Assembly: GCF_000764305.2 (NCBI RefSeq)
Contig: NW_025932694.1
Location: forward strand, 4,903 to 68,902
DNA: 64,000 nucleotides
From: Hyalella azteca
Taxonomy: Eukaryota; Arthropoda; Malacostraca; Amphipoda; Hyalellidae
Direction of reading: 5' to 3'
Numbering within the stretch: the first letter of the stretch is position 1; each line of letters starts with the position of its first letter. The position numbers and the translations under genes are program-made. A model generated the notes under the pieces. It was not told the DNA's origin. It made no database searches and was given only the letters and a program-made list of their open reading frames with translations. Of this stretch, positions 9,822-22,325 are shown piece after piece.

Positions 9822-12800
9822 TCAATCTAATCGGCTTTGTCGCATATAGCTATATTCTAATGCCCATTTCAATTTTTTTCTAATTGCTGACCGTAAACAA
9901 AAAGGGTGGGATCAGCTGACATTTTTTTCGGCAGCGTTGCGTCGATGTCCATGTAATGAATGTCTTCAAACATTATCGCTCGAATTGTAAACAATTGACG
10001 AAGCTTTATTCATACTTTTTTTCTCTTCAAAGTGGAAGCCGTAAATTAAGCACAATACTATTAAAGTAATGAAGTAAGCAAAATAGGTAGATTCTAAGCT
10101 ATATTTATATCCTATTAAAAAGCAGGAACATAAGGCTACGCTAGAGTACCACTGTGTCAGAAGCCAATAAACAATACAGAGCAGAACTAATAAGGCATCC
10201 AAATCCATCAGAGATTTTCGGACGAGCAGTATCATTTTCTTTCGCAACTGTGCTCGCACATTGCAAGTACAATATACTAATGGTAGGAAACCATTACGCT
10301 GGTTGGTCCGCTAGATTCTGGCGGAAATGTCCGTCAGTCTGGAATAACATGCGCAGCGTGGACCCCACTATTCCATCGTTTATGGCATCCCGGCTCTGAA
10401 TTTGAGAAAAATTCTCGGCAGGTTATTCATGAGAAGTCCGTATTTCTTCACCGTACAAGTAAATTAAATACTGTTTAGGGTTTAAGTCATCCTTAAGATG
10501 AATGAAAAAATTGTGTGCAGTCGAATCTCAGTTAGCTTACTAACCACGTTTACCGAATAGTACTTTTAGAAATTATATTCAGTTGTGCTCGCAGACAAAC
10601 CTGATTACTCCTAAGTTTCAGTGTAGCAGCTGAATATTATTACTGTCCGGTCATATAAATTCCTGTCTAGCTCCTTCTTACCAGTGAGTGCATGGATGCT
10701 GAAATTCCAATACTGCTAAGTGAACATTTCTTCTGAAGATCGTAAAAAAATTGCCCACGGGAGGCCAGTTTTGTATCGCATCATTGATCGAGAGTTGGGC
10801 TCTGCACATAATACTTATATATCGCGGTTTACTTTATTTAACCCATGGTTGAACTAGTATATATAGTTCAACCATGATTTAACCTATCAGCAAAAGATCC
10901 AACAAAAAAAGATTCATTTATCCAAAGTTTTTTGAAAAGAAGATAAATTCCGTCTTCTTATTACTTTCCGTCATGTTATCAGTTATTCGGGATGAGATAA
11001 ATAACGTTCACAGAATTTAATTTGATGATGATAATAAGTTTCAACAGTAAACTCAAGTAGGGGAAATTTATCAGAAATTGAGTTCGATGTCCAGACGGTA
11101 GCATCCGAAGATTCTTTTTATTTGTGTAAATTTTCAAAATTATAAATACTAGGCATATATATCGGCCAGAGCCGTATTAAAAGTGATCACCTCGCCCCAC
11201 GTTGCGCTCACGTCGATTTCTGCTCACCCGGTACGCAAGTGACGCGCAGAATTTGTGGGCCAGAAGGAAGCGCTAACTTTAGGCGCTGCGCACAAGTCAA
11301 ACACAAGTTGAAGAGGCCGCTCCTCCTGCAATATATGGATTGCTGTGACTTGCCATGCAGCAGCCACAATTGGCATGGTTATTTGTATAGGCTTCCAAGC
11401 AGCAGATAGCCATTTGCTCGAAGATAAGAAGGCAAGAATGGGCTTAAGGATGAGGTTAAGGATGAGAAAAGATCATATTATAACTAATTGTGCAACTCTC
11501 AATCGAGACATACGACTAGTTCGGTTATAACAACAGCTCAGTTATTGCTAGGTATTCAAGCTGAATGTTATACTCTTAGATCATCGCTGTTTGTCGTGCG
11601 CTCACGAGCGTCGTACTCTTAAATTGTCGCTTTTTCCTGATTATGTGAGCTTACCGATGACATTTGAGATCTCTGGAATAGCCGAGGTCAAACAGGTAAT
11701 AATTATTGGCCAAGTGCTCCGAAGTCACAAATATCGCGTTGTCAAAATTTAATTAAGCTCGCTTGTGTCTCTAAGATGGGTCCCGACTCTTTTAATATAA
11801 TAAAGGGATGAGGTGCAGTATTAATTAATTCATTTAATTTGTTTACTTAAATACTTATAGTTCATTAATATTGCTTTGCGGTAAGATTATGAGTGGTTTT
11901 CGCACATCTGGGTAATTATTTTTCTTTTTAGTGTCATTCCGCAGCAAATGGAGCCCTAGACTCACTCACAGCATTAATTATTGACTCATAAATGATGAGC
12001 TAGGAGTACAGAAAATTCCTACACTGAAAAGACACAGTTCATTTCCGTTCTTCAGATTTTTGAATTATTATTCTATCTGCTTGTTAATAAAGTTCACTTA
12101 TTGATTTTTTTATTGCACTCTCTGCAGTTCAGTGTTCATATTGATGCCCGGTATATAATTAATGAGATGTGCTCGACGAAATGATGCCTCAGGGCTGTTG
12201 CGTGATTTCGTTAACTCGAGTGCCTGTGAGTGCGATTATGACTTTTGAATATTCTATTGTCAAAATTAAAAGACATCAGATTTGCTAAACGAATTTTTTT
12301 ATGAAAGTGTAAGTATTATGTTTTTTATGAACACAATGAAATTTCCGTGTATTTCAGAAGACCATACAGTGTGCCTTGCACGAATAACAGAATCTGTTGC
12401 TGGCAATCAACCCTCTCATTTTGGATGATTTTTCTCATGGTCTTGTCCGTCGAATCAATTTGAGGGAGAACTCCGGACGCGGAGCGCTGCACACCAGAAA
12501 GACTCCAAAGCCGTCCGGTACTATAGTATTTGGTAGTTAAATATGTAGTTATATGGCTGGGGCCGTAAAACTTACATTATAGTTATGCTAAGACAAAATA
12601 ATTTCCGATCTCAATGTTGGGACAAGGCATATTAAATATTTGTATATCCTCACGGGGGCTAAAGTATCCTGATACGACAAAAACATGAAGTGTTGTGACA
12701 CAATCACATCGAGCTTCCTGGCTGCTTTTTTTTAGAAAAAAAACGTTCAATTATATCATTTATGAATAGCCTTGGTCATTTATTTCGCATTTTTTCCTGT

Positions 12801-13418
12801 TTTCTAGCTCACTACAATTCTTGCTAATGACGCGATATTGCACTCTAGCGCCGCCGTCGAAACCTCTCATTGACAAGCCTCGTCGCGTCTTGATAAAGCC
12901 CATTGCCGCTTGGATGCTCCATAGTTGCGCTCAGAGGTGCAGTTTTTGTCTCAAGCTCTAAGTCATGAACTTGGACATGTTCAACAAGTTGAACAAGTTT
13001 CACGGCCACAGGCTAGATGTATCAAACGAAAAGTTATAATCTGCGAAATTTTTACTAGACGAAGAATAGTTGAAATGCAATTGGAAGTGTCTCTTTAATG
13101 GAGATTGCTGTTTTGCATGCAACAGAGCCAGGCTAATAACGTTCTGCACCGAGGACATCATTCGCTTTATCTGTATTGATTTCTCTGCATTAAAATAATG
13201 TCAAAAACATGAAAAGAAAAGATTTCCTAATTTTAACGATCAGTGATCAATGCTTTCACTCGCAGCATAATACATGAGAAGGCCTCAAAGATTTTCCCGT
13301 TCTGTTACATGCTATTTTACTTCTCGAACTTCCGTGAAAGATTCGGCATGATTCCTTTCTAAAAATTTCTGCTCCAATATTTTGAAAGAATTACCGATGT
13401 GATGTAGCTGGATGTGAA
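9822..13418. other. unique AT-rich sequence without a recognisable gene
   Basis: Features seen are an inverted repeat at 10844-10876, a G+C-richer patch at 11180-11330, and several good acceptor-like sites, such as CACTCTCTGCAG before 12127 followed by a donor-like GTGAGT near 12219. All three frames between those last two sites contain stops, so no coding exon is called. Confidence 0.5.
10844..10876. repeat. 13-bp perfect inverted repeat
   Basis: CATGGTTGAACTA and its reverse complement TAGTTCAACCATG are separated by GTATATA. TTTAACC lies to the left and ATTTAACC to the right, so the dyad is not extended by these flanks. Confidence 0.85.
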
Positions 13419-13707
13419 CCTCTCCACTAACACCTTCACTAACACCTTCACTATCACCTCCACTGATACCTCCACTGATACCTTCACTAACACCTCCACT
13501 AACACCTCCACTAACACTTTCACTAACGCCTTCACTATCACCTACACTGACACCTCCACTGATACCTTCACTAACACCTTCACTAACACCTTCACTAACA
13601 CCTTCACTAACACCTACACTGACACCTCCACTGATACCTTCACTAACACCTTCACTAACACCTTCACTAACACCTTCACTAACACCTTCACTATCACCTC
13701 CACTGTC
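13419..13707. repeat. 12-bp minisatellite (CACTAACACCTT family)
   Basis: About 24 units alternate mainly between ACTAACACCTTC and ACTGATACCTCC. A 115-codon plus-strand frame of TNTFTNTF repeats and a minus-strand VKVLVEV frame arise from the unit length. Confidence 0.95.
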
Positions 13708-14623
13708 ATGAAGCTCCCCAGCGCACCAACAGTGCTGCAGGAGAATTCTTTCATCAATTAAACGCGAGGACTGGAAGGACCGATGAAATTCTTCCCTTGT
13801 TGACAGAAATGCCCTACACGATAAAGTGAGTACGATGTTCTATTACCAAGCGCAACGCTCGTGTTACGAATTTCTGTACACCGAAAGCCACGTTCTAAAA
13901 ATTACGGTAGGCTATAGTGAATTTGCCAGTCCATTAAGCCAGGATTCAAAATATGTGCCTCCCTGAACCCTGTAAGTGAAATCCGAAGAAGAGATAATAA
14001 ATGACCCAGATGAATGAAACTACAATATTAAACAATGAACTTTGCCTCAGGTTCACCGCCCGTGAATTAAGTTTAAAATGTTACGATAATATTAGTTTTC
14101 AGCGCTACTCACCTCGCATTCTATGAAAGGTCAGTCGAAAAACTCTCAGCTGTTTTTTCTCAACCTAAGCGATGTTAGGTTTCAAGAAGCTCAAAACTCC
14201 ACGAAAACGTACATCCATTAAGGCAACCATTCCTCTCGCTGAGCAATACTTCCGAAAGAAGCTTGGTCCGTCGGAAGAAAATGTTCCGAGGTGATGTGAG
14301 AATTCTAAAATTTATCAGTTCTCCCGTAATGAGTCACTTTTTGAGTTAGGAGCTATCATCTTCGAGGCTCGGATGATTTCTTGCCTCATGAGCTGAAGAT
14401 GAGCTGCACAATAGAGTCGGCAGCTCGACACATGAAAGACGTGGCGCCATGAACGGACTGGCTCTCTTCATGACGGCTTTGTGAAGACGCGGTCAGTGTT
14501 AAAAAATATATTTACTAGTGTTTCCGTGCTTCACTTAAGAAAATTGAACATTTATCAACTAGTTCATTATTAAATCTCACGAAAGTCCCCATGATAAATA
14601 TTATATAAAATTGCTATACTCAC
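13708..14623. other. no gene recognised
   Basis: This is AT-rich sequence with isolated donor-like sites (GTGAGT at 13827 on the plus strand and near 14110 on the minus strand) but no coding context. Confidence 0.4.
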
Positions 14624-14843
14624 CATGGACCGAAAATTGGTCAATGGCATGAAGCGCAGTTGTGGGTGGTCTTTAGGTGAAAAAATGTTCGTGGATATTA
14701 GCAGGGCTAAAGACAGATGCGTTCTTTTTATTGTTAGGACGATGAACGGCAGGCAATTCTGCAACATACCTCTTGTATATTCAAAGAAGTATTTGACCTA
14801 TGATATTTCGCACGCTGTGGAAAGGAATTCGAGCTTCTTGTAA
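14624..14843. other. exon-like segment, coding strand undecided
   Basis: Two incompatible readings exist. On the minus strand, 14758-14624 is a 135-nt open segment with an acceptor ATGTTGCAG and a consensus donor CCATG|GTGAGT; it is hydrophobic (LPFIVLTIKRTHLSLALLIS). On the plus strand the same donor reads CTCACCATGG, a good initiation context, and starts a 72-codon frame beginning MDRKLVNGMKRSCGW and ending at 14843. I recognise neither product. The minus-strand acceptor lacks a clear pyrimidine tract. Confidence 0.25.
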
Positions 14844-15099
14844 ATAATTATAGATGTGAAAGATTGTAGAGTTGGCACTGATTGAAATAATCATGTCTCC
14901 GGCAATTTTTTTAATTTAAACTAACAATCTAACTATTCGATGAAACTGTACGAGATGAATGATTCAAAGACTAATGACTGCAGTATATATATACATCTAT
15001 TTCGTTTCCCTTTTGTGACCGTTTCTTCCTAGCTTTGAGGTATTTACAGCTGGACGATCGCAACGCTCCTTAGTCTGCAGAGATGCGTTGTCTCCAAGC

Positions 15100-15240
15100 A
15101 ACTGCGGCGCTACAGGAAATATCGCATGTGGCGGTCAGCGCTAAATTTGCTGCGCGTCTCGCTTCCTAAACTGCCGCTCGCATCGGCAAACTCATCTCTT
15201 CCGCAGCGCCTTTAAATAAAATACTGAGCGCCGAAGATTA
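15100..15240 (+). promoter_or_regulatory. candidate TATA promoter
   Basis: A CpG-richer block ends in TTTAAATAAAA (15211-15221). About 30 bases downstream a pyrimidine-rich TTTCTTTCGCAC (from 15241) is a plausible initiator, followed 43 bases later by a perfect AAG|GTGAGT donor. TATA, initiator and donor are in the right order and spacing for a short non-coding first exon at 15241-15283. The gene it would serve is not identified. Confidence 0.35.
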
Positions 15241-15283
15241 TTTCTTTCGCACAAGGTCGCTCCTATAAGCTGCCGACACAAAG

Positions 15284-15980
15284 GTGAGTTAGTCGCTCAG
15301 TTCGCCGCGGGACCGAGGTAGGATTCTTGATTGTTTTCTGGAATTTGTGGACGTATAAAATAGAATTTGAGTTTATGGGATTTTTATTTGGCATATTTCT
15401 GTTTTTTATTATGTTTATCATGCAACATTGTAAGTTTTCATTCGATTGTTTGCATTTTTTTTTGTGGGGAGGGAATTTTTAAAATTGTTTGAATGGTTGT
15501 TTGCAAAAAATAATGCCTTTATAGCAGCGAGAAATGGAACTCATTCCCTTTGCTCTTTTCATGGCAAGGTATTCAATTCAGTAAAGTTTTGTGTTCAACT
15601 GAAGGACGTTCCTGCAAAAATTCTTTTTTTGAAAATGAGCTCTGACTATTTATGCCTAATTATATTGTTCACAATACTATTTAACTAGCAGTTAATTTCC
15701 GAACGCGGAATGATTTGATTGTTCATTGTCTCAAATATATTAATTGTTTATACATACGTCTCTTATATGGAAAAACAATAGGAAAACGGTGGTGATGGCA
15801 TGAAGAGAATATTACATCTTATCAGAAAACGCTGCCTCTTTGTTAATAAATTCAAGATCGATAGAGAAACTGAATATGCGGCACAAAATATAATGACTAA
15901 TTTCACGTACAAATCATCAGCATGAAAAGTTTCTTTCATCTAAAATATCTTAATTGATAATTCCTTATATGTGGTTCCAG
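15284..15980 (+). other. possible first intron; otherwise no feature
   Basis: This T-rich segment lies between the donor at 15284 and an acceptor-like GTGGTTCCAG ending at 15980. Small ORFs in it are T-run products. Confidence 0.25.
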
Positions 15981-16117
15981 GTCTGCCGTCATCTCAGACT
16001 TTGATGCTGGCGGCGGATGAGGCGATAAGGAAATATGAGCCCCAAGGAACGGTTAATATGAACCTTGTAGGCCCTGAAACACGGAACGCGATACAACTCT
16101 TCATCACAATTTTCATT
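15981..16117 (+). CDS. possible second exon of an unknown gene, start ATG at 16004
   Basis: After the acceptor-like GTGGTTCCAG an open frame contains ATG CTG GCG GCG GAT GAG, encoding MLAADEAIRKYEPQGTV, which runs straight into the 77-bp repeat and stops at 16300. Base composition is more balanced than in the flanks. I recognise no domain. If real, the donor is not obvious (GTAGGC near 16066 is weak), so this may be a non-coding exon or chance. Confidence 0.2.
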
Positions 16118-16545
16118 GTACTGTACTGTTACTGCAGACACTGTGATTCATGGGAGGCTGTCAGTCGGCCCTACATCGCCTTTTGCGTTGGACTGTACTG
16201 TACTATTACTGCACACACTGTGATTCATGAGTGGCTGTCAGTCAGCCCTACATCGTGTTTTGCGCTGGACTGTACTGTAGGGTTACTGCAGACACTGTGA
16301 TTCACGAGTGGCTGTCAGTCAGCCCTATATCGTGTTTTGCGTTGGACTGTACTGTAGGGTTACTGCCGACACTGTGATTCATGAGCGGCTGTCAGTCGGC
16401 CCTATATCGTGTTTTGCGTTGGACTGTACTGTTCTGTTATTGCAGACACTGTGATTCATGAGTGGCAGTCAGTCGGCCCTATATCGTGTTTTTGCTTTGG
16501 ACTGTACTGTTCTGTTACTGCAGACACTGTGATTCATGAATGGCT
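16118..16545. repeat. 77-bp tandem repeat, about 5.5 copies
   Basis: Units contain GGACTGTACTGT, GCAGACACTGTGATTCATGA and GGCTGTCAGTCGGCCCTA. Spacing between GGACTGTACT motifs is 77, 77, 77 and 78 bases. Copies differ by scattered substitutions. Confidence 0.93.
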
Positions 16546-18410
16546 CATAGTCTGTCGCCGGTGATCGGCGTGTTTTTTTTTACTCCACTTTTTTTGGCTC
16601 TGACAACAGTCATTAGCGTCAAAAAATGAAGTTGTTATCGAGAAGAAGAACCGGCAATAAGTTGCAATTAATAAATGAATGGTTATAATTATATTTTCTG
16701 CTCCTAAGTTCTGGCGTTCTTCAAAATTAAATTTTCTTGCAGCGTTGCATAAAGTTCGGTTCAAGATGCTTATCTAAATTGATGATCAATAATTTCGCGG
16801 AGAAATTGTTTCCGCCATGAAAAATTATTTCGTGTATCAAGGTTGCATTAAAAGCTTTCATGTTCGTGTAATGCGTTCTGTTTGTGCTAAGAATATTAGG
16901 CGCTTGTTTCAATGAAAATCAACGGAATGGATGAAAATGTGAGGTAAAGTTGTGGGTGTTGACAATAACTAAGGTTCCTGTTCTTTTATAAGAGCATCTC
17001 TAAATATAGTGTATAGTCTTCTTCAGGACGCCGACAATGTGGCGTCATTTTTCCCTAAACTCTTCATCTAGTTAAGGTATATTTTTGCGGGCATGGGATG
17101 GCGCTAGGTTCGACTCATTCTTGAAACAGGAAACATTTTTGAGCGTTTTATTTACAAAATCCTTTTCTAAAATAATAATATGACATGAATGAACTGATCC
17201 TATTTGTCAAATCAAAACTAAAAATTCGTAGGTCAATATTAAACATGAAACAGAGCATCGCTGGACTAGAGATTTTTTGCACTGTTTAGCGCATTTTCTC
17301 ATTTATGGAAAAAATGCTCTATTGTACTCGCCATGCGTCCGTCTGTCTGTCTGTCTGTCTGTCAGTCCGTCTGTTCGTCTGTCCGTCCGTCCGTGACCTC
17401 AAGTTTTCGTCGACGAGAAAATGCGCTCTCTGTCACTCACTGCAGTGAGCACCGAGTTATATTTTTATATCAGTCGTGGACAATTAATGCTAAAATATTT
17501 GGAGTTCAAATCCTATTTTGGGGTTTTATGATGCGTGTGCCATTATCTGATCTTCTAGGCGATAACTTGGATCGTGATCGGTCACTTTTTCGAATCCCCA
17601 AATTGATCAGATATTTGCATATCCTACAAGGCAATTGAGATATTCTGTAGCATTCTGTAAAACTGGACAAAAAAAATTTCTATCCTCTCACACTATCGCT
17701 GCTTTTTGGGATTGGTTCTTGCGATACACGTGTAATCGCTGTTTCCGAAATCATATTCCGTGTCAGGGCGCGCAATAAAAAAATAATGGGCCGCGGTAAT
17801 CGAGTCCTACATCTTCAATATTAGGCACCTGTGAGGCACAAGCTGATGGTCGAGGCTCGCTCGATATCGACTGCTCGCTGCCAGTCAAGTAGAAGCTGTC
17901 GTTGTATTATACAGACTGAGTTGCATGAAATATTGGCCTTTCAAATTTTTTAAGATATGTTCACTTCCGGAGCCTTTAAATCTAGTTCAAAAAAGTTTCG
18001 ATCCCCACTTGATGTACCAAGTATTTGACTGTGTTTTCTTCAAAGGATTTTGAATAACCTTCACAACATTTACTCACAGAATACATTATTCTATCAATAT
18101 AATTCCGCGATATAATGTAATCTTAATTTGTGGCACTTGATGGACATTGGCCAAGCTACCGTTTATAGCAATACGTTAACATGACACGTGACGCTGGTCT
18201 GCAGTCCGCGCTCGTACTGCTATTTCGTTCATAGCCTCACTCTCTGAACTCGGTTCCAATACTCAGTACGACATTCTTGTAATTCTAAAATTTATAAATA
18301 ATAGATTTAAAAAATATGTATAATTGGTTAGAGCCTCATATCTGAACAATAAAATAATTTTTAATCCAGGATCTCTACAATGGTTGCAAGTCCTGCCGAT
18401 TTAAGTGCAA
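16546..18410. other. unique sequence; possible dispersed repeat around the GTCT run
   Basis: No gene recognised. The segment at about 17320-17640, with its GTCT/GTCC run and the palindrome CTCACTGCAGTGAG (17436-17449), has the look of a dispersed repeat, but there is no second copy in the window to prove it. Confidence 0.35.
17336..17395. repeat. (GTCT)n/(GTCC)n microsatellite
   Basis: A tetranucleotide run of GTCT and GTCC with a GTCA and a TTCG interruption. Confidence 0.93.
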
Positions 18411-18447
18411 GGCCGAGATGTTGCGTTAGCGACGCAACATCTCGGCC
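18411..18447. repeat. perfect 16-bp hairpin
   Basis: GGCCGAGATGTTGCGT (18411-18426) and its exact reverse complement (18432-18447) are separated by TAGCG. The stem is half G+C in an AT-rich neighbourhood. It could be the core of a foldback element or a cruciform or RNA stem. No T-run terminator follows. Confidence 0.9.
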
Positions 18448-20645
18448 TGGATACTGAGTGACCGGCGGGCGTCGGGTGTCGCGTGCTCAGTCTTACATTT
18501 CCCAGCTGTCCTAAGAAGTTCGTTCAAGTCTAATCTAGTAGTGGCCCAGCAACTTTGCTCGCCAACACTATTATTGAGAAACTTTGTCCTGTCACGCCTC
18601 AAGTTACTTGTCTTTGGTAGCGTACAAACAACACAGTCGGGAGCCATTATGCCCCGCCTCCAGACTTGAACGTAGATTGCATTTTATAGCGCTAGAAATA
18701 CTCTCAAATCACGCATATAATATTTCAATTACAAATTGTTTTTTTATGTATTTCAATGTGTAAAAACGCGTGGATGCTAAGAGAGGAAAGACACGTCAAG
18801 ACTGCAATCGAACGACTGGTGTTGAGTGACAACGATCAAACGCCTGGAATTAAGGGCCTGAGATCAATAAAGATCATAAGAGAATTTAAGAGTAACGTGT
18901 TAGAGAAAATTGCTGTCTTCAAGTGCATGCAAGCATAGCTCTCACATGTCCCGAATCTATTAACAAAAATCGCTCGTGAAAGACGTAGGCCAATAAATCA
19001 CAAAAATTTTCTTAAATTTCAAATTGTGAAGGAATTTTATGGAAGAAAGAGGTATGAGATGAGGAGGTGTACAATCACAACTTGATTGCGATTGTGAGTA
19101 TCTTCGTAACAGTGCACAGAAGCGCATGGCTGGTCGCTGTCCAGAAATTCGTCATTTTTATGCAAAATGGAGCGCTCGGCCTGCTTAGTTTTATCAGTGT
19201 TATGTTGGGAGAAGCTGCTATATATACCTCATTCTCTGCGTTAAGTTTTTTATGGCTTCATTTATGCGGGATGTTGGAGTTTTAAATATTGTGAACAAAT
19301 CCTGGTATATTGTGAACAAATCCTAATTATAATCCTCTGGCAGATAATTTATTTTATTAAAAAAATATTTTTGTAATTTCATTTATGGAATGTGCGATTG
19401 CGTGAGGTACATATCAAGAAACATTACCCTTCTAAAAAACTTCCGAATGTCTACCGAAGTAGATTTATCGACGCAATAAAATTACAAGTCCCGCTTCACT
19501 TCATTGAAGACCTCACCTCCTTGCTACACTGGATTTAACGTGGCTCGGATACAGCTCGATTATCATCCAACGTGTTCGGAATTTAGCATGGGTTGTGAGC
19601 TTCTTGATTATATATCATCCGATGCTCCCGAGATTTACCGTTGCTTGTACTGCTCGATTATCATCCGATGCTCAAGGGACTTCCTCCGTAAATCCTAATT
19701 ATTTACGGGATTTGCCTCGAAGTCAACTTGCTTGCTTGGAGGGAGCAGGAAATTTTTTCGTAAAGACGAGTTAGAAGAAAAGGAATTCACAAGCCCCCAC
19801 AAAAATACGCAAGTTTGACTGTATTTATTTATTCTATTTTATTTATGTTCTTATATATTTTAGTCTTCAAGTGCATAATCTAGATCAAAATGATGTCATT
19901 TTATATGAGTTGGACAAACAAAAGAGAGGAATAGGCGTATCATAAATTGAATACTAACTGAGATTTTGTTTTCAGAGATGCACACATGCATGACTTCTTA
20001 TAGTCCCAGCCACACTTGAAACATTTATTACTCCTAATGAACACTTCATGAATTTCCACCAGACTCAAGGGTTTTGTATCGTCAGCAACACCGGCACTCA
20101 GTCTCATTTAGTAAGCGCATTTAACGACGATATAATTATTATGTGTCCAGGTTATTTCAGTTCTGTATGTTTACGTTCAGGGGCTCACAATTAGGAGAAA
20201 GTTGGGGCAATGCAGCCCACAAAAGTTGATCTCTTATGAATTGCACACAGACCTCTGAGGTCGATTGAAAACGATCTTTTTCTTCCTTGCAGTTCTATAT
20301 GTTTGTTCTATTCTTGGTCCGAAAAATGCATTGGAAAAATTTCCGAGTTTTCGAGAAAGTTCTGGAAGTGTTTCTGCGACAATGCAAAACTTCCCAACTT
20401 GTGAAGTTATAATTGAAGGAAAGTCCTATAAAAAGTTTACAGACTCAAGGCTCAGAGTAAACAGACTCAAGCGCAATTGAAACGGCCCCGTATGTCCAGA
20501 AATGCAAAACATGAAATGGGGTTTTCCCATTAAAATACTGATGATATATTATAATAGTCAATTATTAAAGTTATAGAAGTGAAAAATTGACAGCACGTTT
20601 GTATATTCGCTGCCTTATGATCAGTTGATGTTTGTTGCTGTGCAG
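18448..20645. other. unique sequence without a recognisable gene
   Basis: Two sites resemble intron 3' ends. One has a TACTAAC branch-like motif followed by TGAGATTTTGTTTTCAG ending at 19976; the other is TTTTTCTTCCTTGCAG ending at about 20292. The open stretches after them (about 14 and 63 codons) have no recognisable similarity. Confidence 0.35.
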
Positions 20646-20843
20646 TGAGAAATAATATAGCAAATGGCTTGTATTATGCCTTTAATGCAGCAGGAACAGC
20701 CGGCCGAGTCTATATCGACTGCAGCGGCTCTCAGGCTCTCACGAGCCGTAATCCGATCTTGCGACTTCAACAGCTCTCTGGAGCTGATAGCAGGAAAGGC
20801 GGGTCATTCATTCCGTGAAGTCGAAGTGAAAATCCTTAATAAT
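20646..20843 (+). CDS. candidate first coding exon of an unknown protein
   Basis: An acceptor-like TTGCTGTGCAG ends at 20645. In-frame stops precede ATG at 20664, and 60 codons follow without a stop to a perfect donor AAT|GTGAGT (20844-20849), leaving phase 0. The peptide starts MACIMPLMQQEQPAESISTA and has mixed, protein-like composition, with codons richer in G+C than the flanks. I recognise no family and find no matching next exon downstream. It could be a real first coding exon or a chance open stretch. Confidence 0.3.
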
Positions 20844-20849
20844 GTGAGT

Positions 20850-22099
20850 GAATCATTTCGAAATATCATTTTCACCAACCCTATTTCAAACGAGAATATT
20901 GAGTATTCGTGCACTAGTTAGGGGTACAATTGTCACTGCAGTCGTAAGGGAAACCGGTGAAAATTGAATAATTTTACTCAAAAATTTGAGGAAGCCAATG
21001 TTCTTGCACTCAATTATACACAAAACACGCGCCGAAGCGAGCGGTAAGCATGTACCTATAACAGCCTGGCTTTTACAACATCATACATCTAATGACAGTG
21101 GGAACATTCGAATATCTGCCGTTTCTGGAATCATTCATCTATGAATGAAGACAATTTATTTAATAAGCTTGAAATATTTTCGCCTCGCTTTGGTTATTTT
21201 CAACAGGCCTAATATCTGACAGTGGCCAACCCACAAGCTAAAATTATCCTGTATTTTTCTACTATATAAGCAGCATGCGGATACTAAGCCTAATTTCTTC
21301 ACTTCTATCTTAGTAAAGGCAGAAATCAATTAATTAATGAAGATCGATCATAAGTAGTAAAATTAAGTGCAAGTGTGCATGAACGTGTGATTTTAAGTGT
21401 GTACATGAACGTAATCACACTTTCTGATGTTTATCATTATTATTATTATTATTGTTATTATTATTTTTATTATTATTATTATTATTATTTGCGACCAAAC
21501 TTCGTTTGAATTTAAATTCTTACGATCTTTGGCTGGCACTAGCTGTTTAAATTTACATCTAAATTGATTTGCTATAAAACGTAATATGAACCCCGTAGGC
21601 CACAAAGCTTGCTTCAAGATTCAAGCGATAGCTGGCACTGTAATTGAATTATCATATTTGTGTCAGAAACTTAGGCGGAAATCATTCGCACGAAAATCTC
21701 CTATGAATTTTCATGACGGAGAAGCGGTGACAGAGATCGGCTTGCACGAAACTGCAAGTCATGTTAGGAATATTGGCTGGTGCGACGGTGGAAACTAGAT
21801 TTCCACGCTCGGCAGCCGTGAGGATCACTTTTGTCTTAGACTAGGTGGAGTAGCTCCGAGTATGCGAACATGTAGATGATGGAGCAGCTTAGTGAGGAAG
21901 TAACTTAAATAGAAAATAAATAATAACTATCAAGGTGACAGAGCAGTATCCTGGAAGATCATTTGATGCAGATCATTTTGACGAAGAAGCATATGCCAGT
22001 CTTGCGCGGCCCATGTCACCTCGAGTAATTAGCATATCTCGTGTACTTTGCAATTCAATTGTTCGACTCCAACGTCAAAATACACCGTAGCTGCAGCAA
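20850..22099. other. no gene recognised
   Basis: AT-rich unique sequence containing the ATT microsatellite. A 70-codon ORF at 21586-21798 has no recognisable motif. Confidence 0.45.
21434..21490. repeat. (ATT)n microsatellite
   Basis: Runs of ATT with single GTT and TTT interruptions. Confidence 0.95.
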
Positions 22100-22325
22100 A
22101 CAGACACAGCTACGTCGCACTGCTCAGCGTCTGACACAGCTACGTCGCACTGCTCAGCGTCTGACACAGCTACGTCGCACTGCTCAGCGTCTGACACAGC
22201 TACGTCGCACTGCTAAGCGTCTGACACAGCTACGTCGCAATGTTCAGCTTGAGGCTCACAGCAGGACGATCGAGTAGGGTAAGCTGGATCAGAAGAACTA
22301 TACGGGTTCGAATATTGGCTTCTTA
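22100..22325 (+). repeat. 30-bp minisatellite plus 3' flank, copy 1 of a local duplication
   Basis: About five 30-bp units contain TACGTCGCACTGCTCAGCG then TCTGACACAGC (to about 22260). They are followed by a flank GAGTAGGGTAAGCTGGATCA... ATTGGCTTCTT, which recurs after the second array at 22825-22969. Confidence 0.92.

Noticed and set aside
12127..12218. Exon between an excellent acceptor and a GTGAGT donor
   Set aside because: All three frames contain stops within the segment. It could only be a non-coding exon, for which there is no other evidence.
20265..20480. Signal-peptide-like start MKTIFFFLAVLYVCS
   Set aside because: The codon used is TTG rather than ATG, and the hydrophobic part is the translated pyrimidine tract of an acceptor-like site (TTTTTCTTCCTTGCAG).
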